Counted from the first letter of the stretch, positions 38,022 through 48,577 are shown. The stretch is 64,000 nt of DNA from an uncultured Bacteroidales bacterium (GCA_903915465.1 CAIWTA010000046.1:1-64000), one strand, 5' to 3'. Numbers and translations: made by a program. Notes: generated from the sequence alone by a model not told the origin.

Positions 38022-38585
38022 CTAAACGGTAAGAATGTCTTTTTCTTTTATTTCGATGATCTTGTCAACCTTACTGCTAAATTCATCCGTTATTTTCTGA
38101 ATATCCAGTTCCAGCTTTTCTACTTCATCTTCAGGAGTACCGTCTTTCTTTAATTGTTTGGCTGTTTCATTGGCAATCCGGCGAATGTTACGGATGCTGA
38201 TTTTGGCATTTTCCGCTTCAGTCCTGGCTCTTTTTACCAGTTCTTTCCTTCGTTCTTCTGTCAAAGAAGGTACAACGATGCGAAGGATCTCTCCTTCATT
38301 TTTCGGATTAAAGCCCAGGTTTGCAGCAAGAATAGCCTTTTCAATCAATCCAAGAACGCTCTTATCCCAGGGTTGAACGATGATCTGCCGTGCATCCGGA
38401 GATGAGATATTAGCAGCCTGGTCAAGGGGAGTCATTGATCCATAGTAATCGATTTTAACGCCTTCGAGCATCATTGGACTGGCTTTCCCTGCCCTTACTT
38501 TTTGTAACTCTTTTTCAAGATGGAAGATAGCGTGATTCATGCCTTCTTTGGCCTCTTCAAGGCATAATACAGTGTCGTCGTTCAT
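38022..38585 (-). CDS. frr: Ribosome recycling factor
   Basis: 187 aa, full length. Releases ribosomes from mRNA after termination together with EF-G. Clear RRF hallmarks: LQKVRAGKASPMMLEGVKIDYYGS, DARQIIVQPWDKSVLG, LTEERRKELVKRA and IRNIRRIANE. Downstream of pyrH by 72 bases. A CAAAAATA on the plus strand (38610-38617) is TATTTTTG on the minus strand, a possible internal promoter, without a clear -33 element. Confidence 0.96.
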   Translation of the reverse strand: MNDDTVLCLEEAKEGMNHAIFHLEKELQKVRAGKASPMMLEGVKIDYYGSMTPLDQAANISSPDARQIIVQPWDKSVLGLIEKAILAANLGFNPKNEGEILRIVVPSLTEERRKELVKRARTEAENAKISIRNIRRIANETAKQLKKDGTPEDEVEKLELDIQKITDEFSSKVDKIIEIKEKDILTV

Positions 38586-38657
38586 GCTTTTTCAGATATA
38601 ATTATTTTACAAAAATAGCAAATCTACCTGATCGATGAAAGCTAATGCAATCAAAGG

Positions 38658-39362
38658 TTATCTCACAATAGTACCAATTTTTTCTCCACTCAATAATTTG
38701 AGAAGATTCCCTTTCTTGTTCATATCGAAGACCACCACAGGCATGTTATTTTCTTTGCAGAGAGTGAAGGCTGTGAGATCCATGATCTTTAATCCCTTTT
38801 CATAAGCTTCGTCAAAACTCAGGCTGTCGTACTTCAGAGCATTTGGGTCTTTCTCGGGATCAGCAGTATATACTCCATCCACACGTGTTCCTTTAAAAAT
38901 AACATCGGCCTGGATTTCCAATGCCCGTAAAGCAGAGGCAGAATCGGTTGTAAAATATGGATTTCCCGTACCTCCTGCAATGATTACAACAAATCCTTTC
39001 TCAAGATAATTAATCGCTCTTTTTCTGCTCATTGTTTCACAGATCGGATCAACTGCTATTCCAGAAAGGATTTTCGATTTAACGCCCTGGTTTTCCAATT
39101 CTCCCTGAATTGCCAGACTATTGATCAAGGTTGCCATCATCCCCATATAATCACCCTGCACGCGGTCAATTCCGTGATTGGTTCCCTGCACTCCGCGGAA
39201 AATATTTCCACCACCGATTACAACAGCGACCTGAACTTTTTTATCGGTTGCTGATTTAATTTCGGTTGCATAATCAGCCAGACGAATCGCATCTATTCCA
39301 TATTGCTGCTCACCCATCAGGGCTTCACCACTGAGTTTGAGCAGAATCCGTTGATAAACCAT
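38658..39362 (-). CDS. pyrH: UMP kinase
   Basis: 234 aa amino-acid-kinase-fold enzyme that phosphorylates UMP to UDP. YQRILLKLSGEALMG, VAVVIGGGNIFRG, VIIAGGTGNPYFTTDSASALRA and TRVDGVYTADPEKD are the expected motifs. Between secA (upstream, 70 bases with an octamer array) and frr, as in many bacteria for pyrH-frr. Confidence 0.97.
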   Translation of the reverse strand: MVYQRILLKLSGEALMGEQQYGIDAIRLADYATEIKSATDKKVQVAVVIGGGNIFRGVQGTNHGIDRVQGDYMGMMATLINSLAIQGELENQGVKSKILSGIAVDPICETMSRKRAINYLEKGFVVIIAGGTGNPYFTTDSASALRALEIQADVIFKGTRVDGVYTADPEKDPNALKYDSLSFDEAYEKGLKIMDLTAFTLCKENNMPVVVFDMNKKGNLLKLLSGEKIGTIVR

Positions 39363-39402
39363 CTGATTTTATTTAAGTTACCAATTGCGACATTTCATCT
39401 CT

Positions 39403-39427
39403 CCATCAACTCATCAACTCATCAACT
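39403..39427. repeat. CATCAACT octamer array at secA end
   Basis: Three units of CATCAACT, minus-strand AGTTGATG, 5 bases beyond the secA stop (39432). The same orientation relative to the gene as at the THUMP methyltransferase. Confidence 0.8.
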
Positions 39428-39431
39428 AAAT

Positions 39432-42400
39432 TCACTCTCCTACCCCGTGACAATTCTTAAACTTCTTACCACTTCCACATGGGCATATATCATTCCTCCC
39501 GACACGTTTTTCCACCTTAACTGGCTGCGGTTTTGATTTGTCTTGTGTATTGGAATTGGCTTGAGAAAGAAGGTCAGAGCGTTCCTCTTTCAATCGACTC
39601 CGGTCAGTGCGCTTAGGCGCTTGAGCTTCATGAACATTCTGTACCTGTATTGGCACATCCGCTTTTACAAGAAATGAAGTAATTTCTTTATTGGTTCGTT
39701 GGACCATCGCCTTGAATAATTCGAATGATTCGAATTTATATATCAATAACGGATCTTTTTGCTCATAAGCCGCATTCTGCACAGATTGTTTCAGTTCATC
39801 CATTTCCCTGAGATGCTCTTTCCATGCATTATCGATCATTCCGAGGACAATACCTTTCTCAATTGAGAGAGGAACTTCTTTTCCTTTATCGTTGTATGCT
39901 TTCTTCAGATTGGTAATGACCTGCATGGTTTTTATCCCGTCAGTTACCGGAATGCCAATATTTTCATATTGGCTGTTGTCTTCATAAACATCCTTAATAA
40001 TAGGAAAAGTTTTGTTGGCAATGGTTTCATTTTTTAATTTGTACCTTTTATATACGTGAGAATAGAGGTTATCGGTGACCTCGTCGGCACGAATCGAATA
40101 AAAATCATTTTCACTGAAGGGAGGATCGGTGATAAACTCCTTCACAAGTTCCAGCTTGAAGCCAGTAAAATCGCGTCGTTCCTGGTAATCAAGTACGACA
40201 GTTTCGCAGACATCATAGATCATATTGCTGATATCCACTGCCAGTCTTTCTCCAAACAAGGCGTGGTGTCTTTTTTTATAAATAGCTTCACGCTGGATGT
40301 TCATCACGTCATCATATTCCAGCAACCTTTTCCGGATTCCGAAGTTGTTCTCTTCAACTTTTTTCTGCGCACGTTCGATAGATTTGGATATCATCGAATG
40401 CTGAATGACCTCTCCCTCGTCAATTCCCATGCGGTCCATGATCTTGGCAATACGGTCTGAACCAAACATTCTCATCAGGTCGTCTTCCAGCGAAACAAAG
40501 AACTGCGAACTGCCGGGATCTCCCTGACGTCCGGCACGTCCGCGCAACTGGCGGTCAACACGTCGGGATTCATGCCGTTCTGTTCCAATAATCGCCAATC
40601 CTCCTGCTTCTTTTACTCCTTTACCCAGCTTGATGTCAGTACCACGACCAGCCATGTTGGTTGCGATGGTGACAGTTCCTGCCTGACCTGCTTCCAGAAC
40701 AATTTCAGCTTCTTTTTGGTGAAGTTTAGCATTCAGCACATTGTGTTTTATATTTACCCGCTTCAGCATGCGGCTCAGCAACTCGGAAGTCTCCACAGAA
40801 GTTGTTCCGACCAGCGAAGGTCTGCCGATGGAAATAAGATGTTCAATCTCGGCAATCACCGCATTGAATTTTTCGCGCTTTGTTTTGTATACGAGGTCTT
40901 GTCTGTCATCGCGGATGATCTTACGGTTGGTAGGAATTACAACTACATCAAGTTTATAAATATCCCATAATTCACCTGCTTCAGTCTCAGCAGTTCCGGT
41001 CATACCTGCAAGCTTTTTATACATGCGGAAATAATTCTGCAGGGTGATGGTTGCATAAGTCTGGGTGGCCGCCTCAACTTTCACACTTTCCTTGGCTTCA
41101 ATAGCCTGGTGAAGGCCGTCGGAATAACGTCTTCCTTCAAGGATACGGCCGGTTGATTCATCAACGATTTTGACCTTATTGTCCATCAGCACATATTCGA
41201 CATCCTTTTCAAAAAGGGCGTACGCTTTTACGAGCTGGTTAACTGTATGAACCCGCTCCGATTTCACAGAGTAATCGATCATAAGCTGGTTCTTCTTTTC
41301 CAGCTTTTGTTCTTCCGAAAGCGTCTGGCGTTCAAGCTCAGCCATTTCATTTCCGATATCAGGCAGGATGAAAAGAGAAGCATCTCCAAAAGACTCTGCC
41401 AGCAGGTCAATACCTTTGTCGGTCAATTCAATGGTGTTGTTTTTTTCATCAATAACGAAGAACAATACATCATCGATGATATGCATGTTTTTGGACTGCT
41501 CGGCCATATAGAAATTTTCCGTTTTCTGGAGCAGTGCCTTCATTCCCATTTCGCTGAGGAACTTGATAGTCGGTTTATTTTTAGGAAGGCCACGGTGGGC
41601 ACGTAACAATTGCTCCCCGGCTTTTTTGGCATTTTCTGAATTTTCCAGATCTTCAGAAAGAGACTTTGCTTCTGCAAGAAGTTTAGTCACAAGGTTACGC
41701 TGTGCATTGTACAATTTGACTACTTCAGGTTTGAGCGATTCAAAAGCCTGATTATCGCCTTTTGGTGTAGGCCCTGAGATGATCAGCGGAGTCCGGGCAT
41801 CATCGATCAATACAGAGTCCACTTCATCAACGATCGTAAAGTTATGCGGACGTTGAACGAGTTCTTCAGGATTCCCTGTCATATTGTCGCGGAGATAGTC
41901 GAACCCGAATTCATTGTTTGTACCAAAAGTCACATCTGCGTTATACGCATTCCTTCGGGCATCCGAGTTGGGTTCATACCTGTCAATGCAATCCACTTTC
42001 AGTCCATGAAACTCATAAAGTACACCCATCCACTCAGAGTCACGTTTGGCCAGGTAATCATTCACAGTTACTATATGAACACCTTTGCCAGGCAGCGCAT
42101 TCAGGTAAACCGGAAGTGTAGCAACGAGAGTTTTTCCTTCCCCTGTCCCCATTTCAGCAACTTTTCCCTGGTGAAGGACGACTCCGCCAATCAGCTGAAC
42201 ATCATAATGTATCATATCCCACCGGATCATGTTGCCACCTGCAACCCAACTGGTCTTGAACCGGGCCATATCATCGACAATATCCACATTGGCCTTCTTT
42301 GCTGCCATATCACGATCCATCTGGGTAGCAGTGACTTCGACAAATTCGTTTTCAACAAACCGACTGGCTGTTTCCTTCATCACGGCAAAAGCCTCCGGAA

Positions 42401-42716
42401 GGATCTCATCCAAAATCTCCTGGGTTAGGTCGTAGGATTCTAATTCCAGCTTATCAAGGACAGCATAAAGTTTCTCTTTCTCCTCGACATCAATCTCATC
42501 AGAATCAAGTGAAACTTTTAATTCCTGGATCTCTTTTTCCTTAGCAGAAAGATGATTGCTGATGCGCTGCTTAAAATCAATTGTTTTAGCCCGAAGCTCA
42601 TCGTTGCTCAAATTCCTGAATTCTTCTCCGAATCCAAGCGCAGCATGAACAACAGGCATAATAGACTTTATATCCCTTTGGGATTTGTCTCCCAGAAAAT
42701 GTTTAAGAATATTCAT
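39432..42716 (-). CDS. secA: Preprotein translocase ATPase SecA
   Basis: About 1094 aa. Motor of the Sec export pathway. The frame opens at 42740, but the typical Bacteroidota start is [15 protein letters not shown] at 42716; a -7-like TAATTTTG on the minus strand (42756-42749) fits that choice. Walker A lies in [19 protein letters not shown]-like [22 protein letters not shown], helicase part [13 protein letters not shown] and [15 protein letters not shown]. The C-terminus ends in the zinc motif [17 protein letters not shown], for SecB-type partners or ribosome contact. Confidence 0.97.
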   Translation of the reverse strand: MNILKHFLGDKSQRDIKSIMPVVHAALGFGEEFRNLSNDELRAKTIDFKQRISNHLSAKEKEIQELKVSLDSDEIDVEEKEKLYAVLDKLELESYDLTQEILDEILPEAFAVMKETASRFVENEFVEVTATQMDRDMAAKKANVDIVDDMARFKTSWVAGGNMIRWDMIHYDVQLIGGVVLHQGKVAEMGTGEGKTLVATLPVYLNALPGKGVHIVTVNDYLAKRDSEWMGVLYEFHGLKVDCIDRYEPNSDARRNAYNADVTFGTNNEFGFDYLRDNMTGNPEELVQRPHNFTIVDEVDSVLIDDARTPLIISGPTPKGDNQAFESLKPEVVKLYNAQRNLVTKLLAEAKSLSEDLENSENAKKAGEQLLRAHRGLPKNKPTIKFLSEMGMKALLQKTENFYMAEQSKNMHIIDDVLFFVIDEKNNTIELTDKGIDLLAESFGDASLFILPDIGNEMAELERQTLSEEQKLEKKNQLMIDYSVKSERVHTVNQLVKAYALFEKDVEYVLMDNKVKIVDESTGRILEGRRYSDGLHQAIEAKESVKVEAATQTYATITLQNYFRMYKKLAGMTGTAETEAGELWDIYKLDVVVIPTNRKIIRDDRQDLVYKTKREKFNAVIAEIEHLISIGRPSLVGTTSVETSELLSRMLKRVNIKHNVLNAKLHQKEAEIVLEAGQAGTVTIATNMAGRGTDIKLGKGVKEAGGLAIIGTERHESRRVDRQLRGRAGRQGDPGSSQFFVSLEDDLMRMFGSDRIAKIMDRMGIDEGEVIQHSMISKSIERAQKKVEENNFGIRKRLLEYDDVMNIQREAIYKKRHHALFGERLAVDISNMIYDVCETVVLDYQERRDFTGFKLELVKEFITDPPFSENDFYSIRADEVTDNLYSHVYKRYKLKNETIANKTFPIIKDVYEDNSQYENIGIPVTDGIKTMQVITNLKKAYNDKGKEVPLSIEKGIVLGMIDNAWKEHLREMDELKQSVQNAAYEQKDPLLIYKFESFELFKAMVQRTNKEITSFLVKADVPIQVQNVHEAQAPKRTDRSRLKEERSDLLSQANSNTQDKSKPQPVKVEKRVGRNDICPCGSGKKFKNCHGVGE

Positions 42717-42793
42717 AATTTCAAAAAAATAAACCTTCAAATACTCAACAAAATTAACTAAAATCCTCGAATCAGCGGTATTAATACCCGGAA

Positions 42794-44185
42794 TTAAGGA
42801 TTCAACAGCTTTTCAATTGAAGCCTCCAGGCCTTTGCCGGGAAAGTCAGCCGGATAACTATAAATATTACCGGAGCCATCTATCAACACAAATAACGGAT
42901 AAGACTTAACATCATACTCTTTCAATAATTCAAGCTGATCTCCAATATGCAGAAAAGTCCATGTAAAATCCTTTTTCAGATCGATAAAAAATAACATCTT
43001 CATGAATTCCCTGTCGGCACAAATGCTGACAAAGTTCATCCTGTTCCCATATTTGGCATACAAACTTTTCATGGCCTCCATTTCGCTCAGGCAGCCCTGG
43101 CAATAAGTCGTCCAGAAACTAAGCAAGACTGGCTTCCCTTTCAGACTACTGAGTGTTACTGTTTTTCTGTTCCTATCCTGTAAAGTAAATTCGGGTGCAG
43201 GTGTCCCAGTTTTCAGGTATGTCAGAACTTTGCTGATATTCTCTGCTATCAAACGAGTTGCAGGGTACTTACTTTGGCTGGCAACCGTTTTTATCAACGC
43301 AAGGATGTTTTCCTGGTTATACCCAGGAAGGTAGTAAATTTCCTTCAACCCTTTGAGCATCACAAGTTCCCGAAGTTGTTGCTTTTTCAGAAGTGTATCT
43401 GCTTCCAAAGCTTTCATCAAGGCCTCATAGCTTGATTGACCTTTGAGAATTGTAGCATAATCAATAAATTTCAGGCTCCTGGAAGTTGCTATCATATACT
43501 TCGTAAAATACTGATTAAAAAAATTCATGTATTCCGCATTTTCATATAGAACCGGGGGATCTGAAAAATACCGCTTTGCAAGCTGGGCCGGGCTGAATGC
43601 TTTGGCCACTTGTTCGAGAGAAGCCATCTTGTATTTGACATAAACGGCAAAATAATTGTTGTGTGTAGAAACAAAACTGCTGACAATCTCAAATCTGAAA
43701 GTATCAAGTAAAGCAATGTTCCGATCGCGATAGAGGTCATTAAAATGTTTGAGCAAAAAATTACTATGAAGAATGCTGAACTGCTGAATCAGGGCATTCA
43801 GTTCCTCAGGATCTTCATTCCTGAAATCCACCTGTAGATTTTCCGATTGGATGAATGGGTTGACTTCTATGGTTGAGTTATAATTCATCGGTGCAATATC
43901 AAGCTTATATGATTTCCCAGGCTCCAGGAACATCTCCACCCGGTGAAAATCGATAGAAAGACTGGCAGAAACGGTGTTGGTAATATCTACTGATAACGAA
44001 AATTGGCCTGCTGAATCAATTCTTGTTTTAGCAACTTCTTCTTCTAGGAAAGTGATAAAATCTTTCGTGACAAATACACGGACCGACTTACCTTCAGCAC
44101 CAAGAGCCGTTCCGGTTATTCTGACAGGTTGGGAAATTCCAAAAATCGGAAAAAACAAAACGAGAGCAAATATGAAACCCCGCAT
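42794..44185 (-). CDS. TlpA/ResA-like thioredoxin-fold protein
   Basis: 463 aa exported protein. Signal peptide [20 protein letters not shown]-terminal beta domain like DUF4369 ([19 protein letters not shown]), a helical middle part, then a C-terminal thioredoxin fold: [41 protein letters not shown] with a CXXC (CQGC) active site. Periplasmic thiol-disulfide reductase of cytochrome maturation or general redox type; partner not deducible, though the window does contain a multihaem cytochrome. Confidence 0.85.
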   Translation of the reverse strand: MRGFIFALVLFFPIFGISQPVRITGTALGAEGKSVRVFVTKDFITFLEEEVAKTRIDSAGQFSLSVDITNTVSASLSIDFHRVEMFLEPGKSYKLDIAPMNYNSTIEVNPFIQSENLQVDFRNEDPEELNALIQQFSILHSNFLLKHFNDLYRDRNIALLDTFRFEIVSSFVSTHNNYFAVYVKYKMASLEQVAKAFSPAQLAKRYFSDPPVLYENAEYMNFFNQYFTKYMIATSRSLKFIDYATILKGQSSYEALMKALEADTLLKKQQLRELVMLKGLKEIYYLPGYNQENILALIKTVASQSKYPATRLIAENISKVLTYLKTGTPAPEFTLQDRNRKTVTLSSLKGKPVLLSFWTTYCQGCLSEMEAMKSLYAKYGNRMNFVSICADREFMKMLFFIDLKKDFTWTFLHIGDQLELLKEYDVKSYPLFVLIDGSGNIYSYPADFPGKGLEASIEKLLNP

Positions 44186-44205
44186 GAATAAAGTATTATT
44201 TTTTA

Positions 44206-44667
44206 TTATTGTATCTTGATTCCTTTCGGGATAAACTGACCTACATCTCCACCATTTTTATGGATTTCCCTGACAATTGATGAACTTATTGCTGCATATT
44301 CATTGGAACTCAGAAGAAAGATTGTTTCAACTTCAGGATTGAGGGCTTTATTCATCAAACCAATCGTACGTTCAAATTCAAAGTCTGCAGATGTCCTGAG
44401 CCCTCTGAGAATGTATCCGGCATGTATTTTCCTGCAAAAATCGACAGTCAGCCCACTATATTGCTGAATGCTGATCCTGGGTTCCTTTTTAAATGCTTTC
44501 TCCAACCATTCGATCCTTTTATTCAGCGGGAAGAAAGATTTTTTACCGGAGTTTTCACCCAGAGCCACAATAATTTCATCAAATATCGGCAGGGCTCTCA
44601 GGAGTATTGATTCATGTCCCCGGGTAATGGGATCAAACGAACCAGGGAAAACTGCGATTCTGTTCAT
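44206..44667 (-). CDS. coaD: Phosphopantetheine adenylyltransferase
   Basis: 153 aa, full length; penultimate step of coenzyme A synthesis. Nucleotidyl-transferase motif FPGSFDPITRGHESI (TxGH), GLRTSADFEFE, and ISSSIVREI near the C-terminus. Twenty bases upstream of the thioredoxin gene; the gap 44668-44844 before porT shows no gene. Confidence 0.96.
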   Translation of the reverse strand: MNRIAVFPGSFDPITRGHESILLRALPIFDEIIVALGENSGKKSFFPLNKRIEWLEKAFKKEPRISIQQYSGLTVDFCRKIHAGYILRGLRTSADFEFERTIGLMNKALNPEVETIFLLSSNEYAAISSSIVREIHKNGGDVGQFIPKGIKIQ

Positions 44668-44844
44668 GCAGAGATATATTTATCACAAAATAAATTCTGC
44701 GACAAACTTACGCAGAAACTAGAGTAATCCGACCCATTCCAAAGAAATAATAGAGCCAAAATGTACTGCAGAAACTAACACTGCAATTGAAACTTTTTTC
44801 AATACTGACGATCAACTTAGGAAATTGATGTAAGGTAAAGCCAC

Positions 44845-45633
44845 TTATTCGAAAGTCAGCGAGATTTGGAAAATTTTTGATTTCAGGGATTCGATTGCAT
44901 CAGTATAGATGTTGTTTTCACGTTTGAGAATGTCAAGTAATCCATATTGCATCTTAAATTCGACTCCGAATTTGAACCATTCATTATAGAAATCAAACCC
45001 CACACCAGCTTCGGCATAAACATCATTCTGCTTGAACTTCACTATTTTCTGATCGGCATTTTTCTGTTCTCTTTTTTTTGCTTGTGAAGCAAGATCAAGG
45101 GTATATTGAACGCCCCCCATCAGGTATGCCCTGAAATTATTGTACCGTTTTGATTTGAATTTGAATTCGAGCGGAAAATTGATATAAGTGGAAGGAACGC
45201 TTTTCGTGATGTTGCCGGTTAGTGAGCTTTTCCCCTTCCTGTAGGTCTGAACGGAGTATATCAAGCTCCTGTCACCAAAAGAGAGGGATGGAACAAACCG
45301 CAAGTCAAAATTATCACCTAAATGCAGATTACTCACGATGCTGATAACAAATCCCGGGGTTGGTGTTGAGGTGATTGACAAAACCCTTGCGGAATCAGGT
45401 AAAGGCAAGATATCAGGGATATATGTGGAGTCGAAAATATGCGAACCAAGGTCTTGGATCGGCCTGATGGTAACATAACTCATATCGCCTCCCAGAACGA
45501 AACCAAAATGAAAAAGAGATTCGTGGTCATAAGTTGGCATATTTACTACCATTCCTCTCTGTCCATTGCTCTTTTGGGCCATGAGCAAAAGGAAAAGGAT
45601 CAGATAAATGCAGATGAGTTTGCGGCAGTTCAA
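44845..45633 (-). CDS. porT: Type IX secretion outer-membrane protein PorT
   Basis: 262 aa. Signal peptide ending SNGQ, then a small beta-barrel-like protein with repeated amphipathic strands (LHLGDNFDLRFVPSLSFGDRSLIY; YAEAGVGFDFYNEWFKFGVEFKM) and the conserved TRPIQDLG-like IRPIQDLGS near the N-terminus. PorT is needed for secretion of T9SS cargo. It follows ubiE, an order often seen in Bacteroidota, and explains how the window's sorting-domain proteins are exported. Confidence 0.85.
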   Translation of the reverse strand: MNCRKLICIYLILFLLLMAQKSNGQRGMVVNMPTYDHESLFHFGFVLGGDMSYVTIRPIQDLGSHIFDSTYIPDILPLPDSARVLSITSTPTPGFVISIVSNLHLGDNFDLRFVPSLSFGDRSLIYSVQTYRKGKSSLTGNITKSVPSTYINFPLEFKFKSKRYNNFRAYLMGGVQYTLDLASQAKKREQKNADQKIVKFKQNDVYAEAGVGFDFYNEWFKFGVEFKMQYGLLDILKRENNIYTDAIESLKSKIFQISLTFE

Positions 45634-45699
45634 AAAAAAGTTGCTAATTGTTTTACTAATAACGCTGGGCCAATGGTTTTATTTTAAACATTTCTGCAT

Positions 45700-46410
45700 T
45701 CAGGGTTTCGGTAAACCGGGTTTTTCTCCTGAATAAATGCTTGAAATACCGAATGTAAGGGGAATATACGAAGTATTTTTCATTCCGCTTTTTTCCATAA
45801 TTATTAAAAAATCCTTCCCTGAAGGAAATGTTGCAACTGATTCAGGCAGATAAGAATAGGCTGTAGTATTTTTCGAAATGACTTTTCCCGCAAAAGGAAT
45901 AATAAACCGGCTATAGAATTCATAAATTTGCTTAAATGGCATCGATCCGGGATGCGAAAATTCAAGAATTTGCATGATACCACCTGGTTTTAAAACACGT
46001 TTCATTTCGGATAAACCTTTTTCGAGGTTTTCGAAGTTTCTTACGCCATAGGCAACTGTTACAGCATCGAAGAATTCATCAGGAAAAGGAATAGTTTCGG
46101 CATCTCCGGATTCAAAAAAGACTTGATCAGTAAGCTTTTTCTTTACAATTTTCTTTCTCCCGATATCCAGCATCTGGTTGGCAATATCAATGCCGATGAT
46201 CTTTTCAGGAGATAATGCCACCATTGCAATGGCCAGATCGCCAGTGCCTGTTGCTACATCAAGGATCAAACGGGGTTTTTTTTCTGCCAAAACGGTAACG
46301 AATTGTTTCCTCCACCAGTGATCGATCCCGAAGGATAGAAAATGATTGAGAAAATCATATCGGCCGGAGATTTCGTTAAACATGGTACGGACTGATTCTT
46401 TTTCTGCCAT
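45700..46410 (-). CDS. ubiE: Demethylmenaquinone/ubiquinone methyltransferase
   Basis: 236 aa SAM-dependent methyltransferase for the last step of menaquinone synthesis (MenG/UbiE). Signature stretches: MFNEISGRYDFLNHFLSFGIDHWWRK, LDVATGTGDLAIAM, VAYGVRNFENLEKGLSEMKRVLKPGG. Given the phylum, menaquinone is the likely product; this would feed the NapC-type cytochrome. Sixty-six bases upstream of porT. Confidence 0.94.
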   Translation of the reverse strand: MAEKESVRTMFNEISGRYDFLNHFLSFGIDHWWRKQFVTVLAEKKPRLILDVATGTGDLAIAMVALSPEKIIGIDIANQMLDIGRKKIVKKKLTDQVFFESGDAETIPFPDEFFDAVTVAYGVRNFENLEKGLSEMKRVLKPGGIMQILEFSHPGSMPFKQIYEFYSRFIIPFAGKVISKNTTAYSYLPESVATFPSGKDFLIIMEKSGMKNTSYIPLTFGISSIYSGEKPGLPKP

Positions 46411-46436
46411 AATGGTTCTTATGTTTAATCAATGAT

Positions 46437-46511
46437 CGTTCTCAAGTAGGACGGGCCTTTTCACTACAACGCAGCAATGCCTGTAGCTGGCGCGCGTTTG
46501 TAACGCGTGCC
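46437..46511. repeat. Truncated copy of structured repeat plus GC hairpin
   Basis: TCACTACAACGCAGC at 46461-46475 matches the left arm of the structured repeat (TCACCACAACGCAGC at 46579-46593; TCACCCCAACGCAGC at 63472-63486), but no right arm follows. Instead a separate GC hairpin is present: GGCGCGCGTT (46489-46498) pairs with AACGCGTGCC (46502-46511) around a 3-base loop with one G-U. Lies between ubiE and the complete copy. Confidence 0.75.
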
Positions 46512-46560
46512 ATGATATTCATCTATTCCTTTATTAGTTTCTTCTAAATAATTTTTGCGC

Positions 46561-46670
46561 TCAAGCCGCGCCGCTTCATCACCACAACGCAGCTGCGCCT
46601 TCTTCTATCTCACTTCGTTCGATTTCCGGCTTCACCGGAACCGAAGAAGCCAAGGCTGCTAATGTGGTGA
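46561..46670. repeat. Structured repeat, copy B (stem-loops with conserved core)
   Basis: About 110 bases. Small stem AAGC/GCTT (46563-66, 46573-76). Outer stem TCACCACA/TGTGGTGA (46579-86, 46663-70), then GCAGC/GCTGC (46589-93, 46655-59), then CTTCTTC/GAAGAAG (46599-605, 46643-49), an unpaired 19-base core TATCTCACTTCGTTCGATT (46606-24), and end hairpin TTCCGG/CCGGAA (46624-29, 46635-40). Copy A at 63451-63564 has the same core but different, still pairing stems. Between ubiE and tsf. The rest of the gap 46512-46560 is AT-rich with nothing recognised. Confidence 0.85.
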
Positions 46671-46692
46671 CTGATAATCAAATCTCAAGAAT

Positions 46693-46727
46693 AAAAAAAG
46701 GATCACCTGTTATTTCAGGCAATCCTT
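46693..46727 (-). terminator. Rho-independent-like terminator after tsf
   Basis: AAGGATCACCTG (46698-46709) and CAGGCAATCCTT (46716-46727) pair over 10 of 12 positions around a 6-base loop. On the minus strand the hairpin is followed by a U-run (A7 at 46693-46699 on plus). Placed 20 bases beyond the tsf stop, it would end the rplM-rpsI-rpsB-tsf transcript. Confidence 0.75.
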
Positions 46728-46747
46728 CTTCTTATAATAGAATTGGG

Positions 46748-47584
46748 TTATGCTCCCAGCATGAGCCTGATAAATCCTGTAACAGTAAGGTCTTTATCAT
46801 TTTCAGAAAGGAATTGACGAACAGTCTTTTTAGAATCTTTAATATAATCCTGATTGAGCAGCGTATTGTCTTTGAAAAATTTGTTTAGTTTCCCGATTGC
46901 TATCTTTTCAAGCATTTCTTCAGGTTTTCCTTCTTCCCGGGCTTGTTCTTTACCGATTTCGACTTCACGGTCAATGATTTCCTGAGAAACATTTTCTTTA
47001 TCCACTGCAATAGGGCTCATGGCTGCAATCTGCATGGCCAATTCATGCCCTATTTCCATTAAATTCTTAACATCTTTTTTATTCAGGCCAAGAATAGTGG
47101 CAAGGCGGTTTCCATGATGGTTATATGCTGCAACAGCAGGCCCTTCAATGAATTCGTAATGTGCGATTTGAATTTTTTCACCGGTCTTTCCCAACATTTC
47201 GTTGAGTTTTTCCTCCACTGACAAACCCGGAAGGCGCAATGAACTTAGTTCTTCAATAGTTTTAGGTTTATTTTTAACTCCCAGGTCAATGATATCCTTG
47301 GCAAACTGAATAAATTCATCCGTTTTACCTACGAAGTCCGTTTCGCAGTTGAGCATGAGGATTGCGGCATAGGTATGGTCGGCATTTGTTTTGGCGATTA
47401 CATAACCATGGTTTGCTTCACGATCGGCCCGTTTGGCAGCGACTTTCTGCCCTTTTTTACGCAGGTAGTCAATGGCTTCTTCAAAATCACCGTTTGTTTC
47501 CTGTAGTGCTTTCTTGCAATCCATCATTCCGGCGCCAGACATTTGTCGTAGCTTGTTAACGTCAGCAGCAGTTATATTGGTCAT
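46748..47584 (-). CDS. tsf: Elongation factor Ts
   Basis: 278 aa nucleotide exchange factor for EF-Tu. Starts ITAADVNKLRQMSGAGMMDCKKALQETNGDFEEAIDYLRKKG, a textbook N-terminus; TDFVGKTDEF and MQIAAMSPIAVDKENV follow. The last gene of the ribosomal operon, 33 bases after rpsB, with a terminator downstream. Confidence 0.97.
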   Translation of the reverse strand: MTNITAADVNKLRQMSGAGMMDCKKALQETNGDFEEAIDYLRKKGQKVAAKRADREANHGYVIAKTNADHTYAAILMLNCETDFVGKTDEFIQFAKDIIDLGVKNKPKTIEELSSLRLPGLSVEEKLNEMLGKTGEKIQIAHYEFIEGPAVAAYNHHGNRLATILGLNKKDVKNLMEIGHELAMQIAAMSPIAVDKENVSQEIIDREVEIGKEQAREEGKPEEMLEKIAIGKLNKFFKDNTLLNQDYIKDSKKTVRQFLSENDKDLTVTGFIRLMLGA

Positions 47585-47617
47585 CTTAAATTACTAATTA
47601 TGAATTAAAATTATGAA

Positions 47618-48553
47618 TTATTTCTTTGTGGATTTGCCAACTGGTTTGCTGATTCTTTTTCGCGGCGCTTTTGCCTTTTCTGCTTCCTGCTCTTCGAGGG
47701 TTTTCAGTTTGGTGACTTTCGAATCCACGAAATCTTTTTTCGTTACTTTCAGCCCATCTTCTTCCTCCTCAGCATCTAATGCGGCAATAGATCTCAAACC
47801 TGATTCTTCTTCGCCTTCAATACGGTCTTCGTGATCTTCTTCAGCTGATTTCTTATCGCGATCAAGTTTTCTTTCCATGAGTCCTTCTTCGATTGCCTTA
47901 ACCATTGCATCAACAATAAGAGCGATGGATTTGGAGGCATCATCATTAGCGGGAATAGGGAAATCAACTTGTCTGGGGTCAGAATTGGTATCAACAATTG
48001 CGAAGGTAGGAATATTCAATTTTTTTGCTTCAGCAACAGCAATGTGTTCTTTCAGGATGTCGACGATAAAGATGGCAGCGGGCAGACGGTTAAGGTCGGC
48101 GATGCTACCAAGGTTCTTTTCAAGTTTTGCGCGCTCACGAGTGATCGTAAGTCTTTCCTTTTTTGATAAATTATTATACGAAGGACTTGAAATAAGTTTA
48201 TCGATGGAGGCCATTTTACGGACTGCTTTGCGGATTGTGGCAAAGTTGGTCAGCATACCGCCCGGCCAGCGTTCGGTAACGTATGGCATATTCACGCGCT
48301 TGACGAGTTCGGCAACAATTTCTTTCGCTTGCTTTTTGGTAGCAACAAATAAAATACGTTTACCGGATTTTGAGATCTGTTTCAGTGCGGAAGCTGCTTC
48401 ATCAATCTTAGCCATTGTTTTATAAAGATCGATGATATGAATCCCATTGCGCTCCATAAAAATGTAGGGAGCCATGTTGGGGTTCCATTTTCTTCTCAGG
48501 TGGCCAAAATGCACACCTGCATCCAATAAATTATCAAAAGTGGTTCTTGACAT
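47618..48553 (-). CDS. rpsB: Ribosomal protein uS2 with long charged C-terminal tail
   Basis: 311 aa, longer than the usual ~230-260. The N-terminal 225 residues are normal S2 (LLDAGVHFGHLRRKWNPNMAPYIFMERNGIHIIDL; PYVTERWPGGMLTNFATI). From about residue 230 an extra tail runs acidic (AEEDHEDRIEGEEESG; LDAEEEEDG) and then basic (PRKRISKPVGKSTKK). Charged extensions on S2 are known in Bacteroidota. Between rpsI and tsf in operon. Confidence 0.95.
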   Translation of the reverse strand: MSRTTFDNLLDAGVHFGHLRRKWNPNMAPYIFMERNGIHIIDLYKTMAKIDEAASALKQISKSGKRILFVATKKQAKEIVAELVKRVNMPYVTERWPGGMLTNFATIRKAVRKMASIDKLISSPSYNNLSKKERLTITRERAKLEKNLGSIADLNRLPAAIFIVDILKEHIAVAEAKKLNIPTFAIVDTNSDPRQVDFPIPANDDASKSIALIVDAMVKAIEEGLMERKLDRDKKSAEEDHEDRIEGEEESGLRSIAALDAEEEEDGLKVTKKDFVDSKVTKLKTLEEQEAEKAKAPRKRISKPVGKSTKK

Positions 48554-48577
48554 AATGTATGTGATGTAAAAAAACTA

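Noticed and set aside
46561-46670. Integron attC site
   Set aside because: Palindromic form and words like CAAGCCGCGCCGC recall attC, but RYYYAAC/GTTRRRY ends could not be matched on both arms and no integrase gene is in the window. Worth testing, not claimed.
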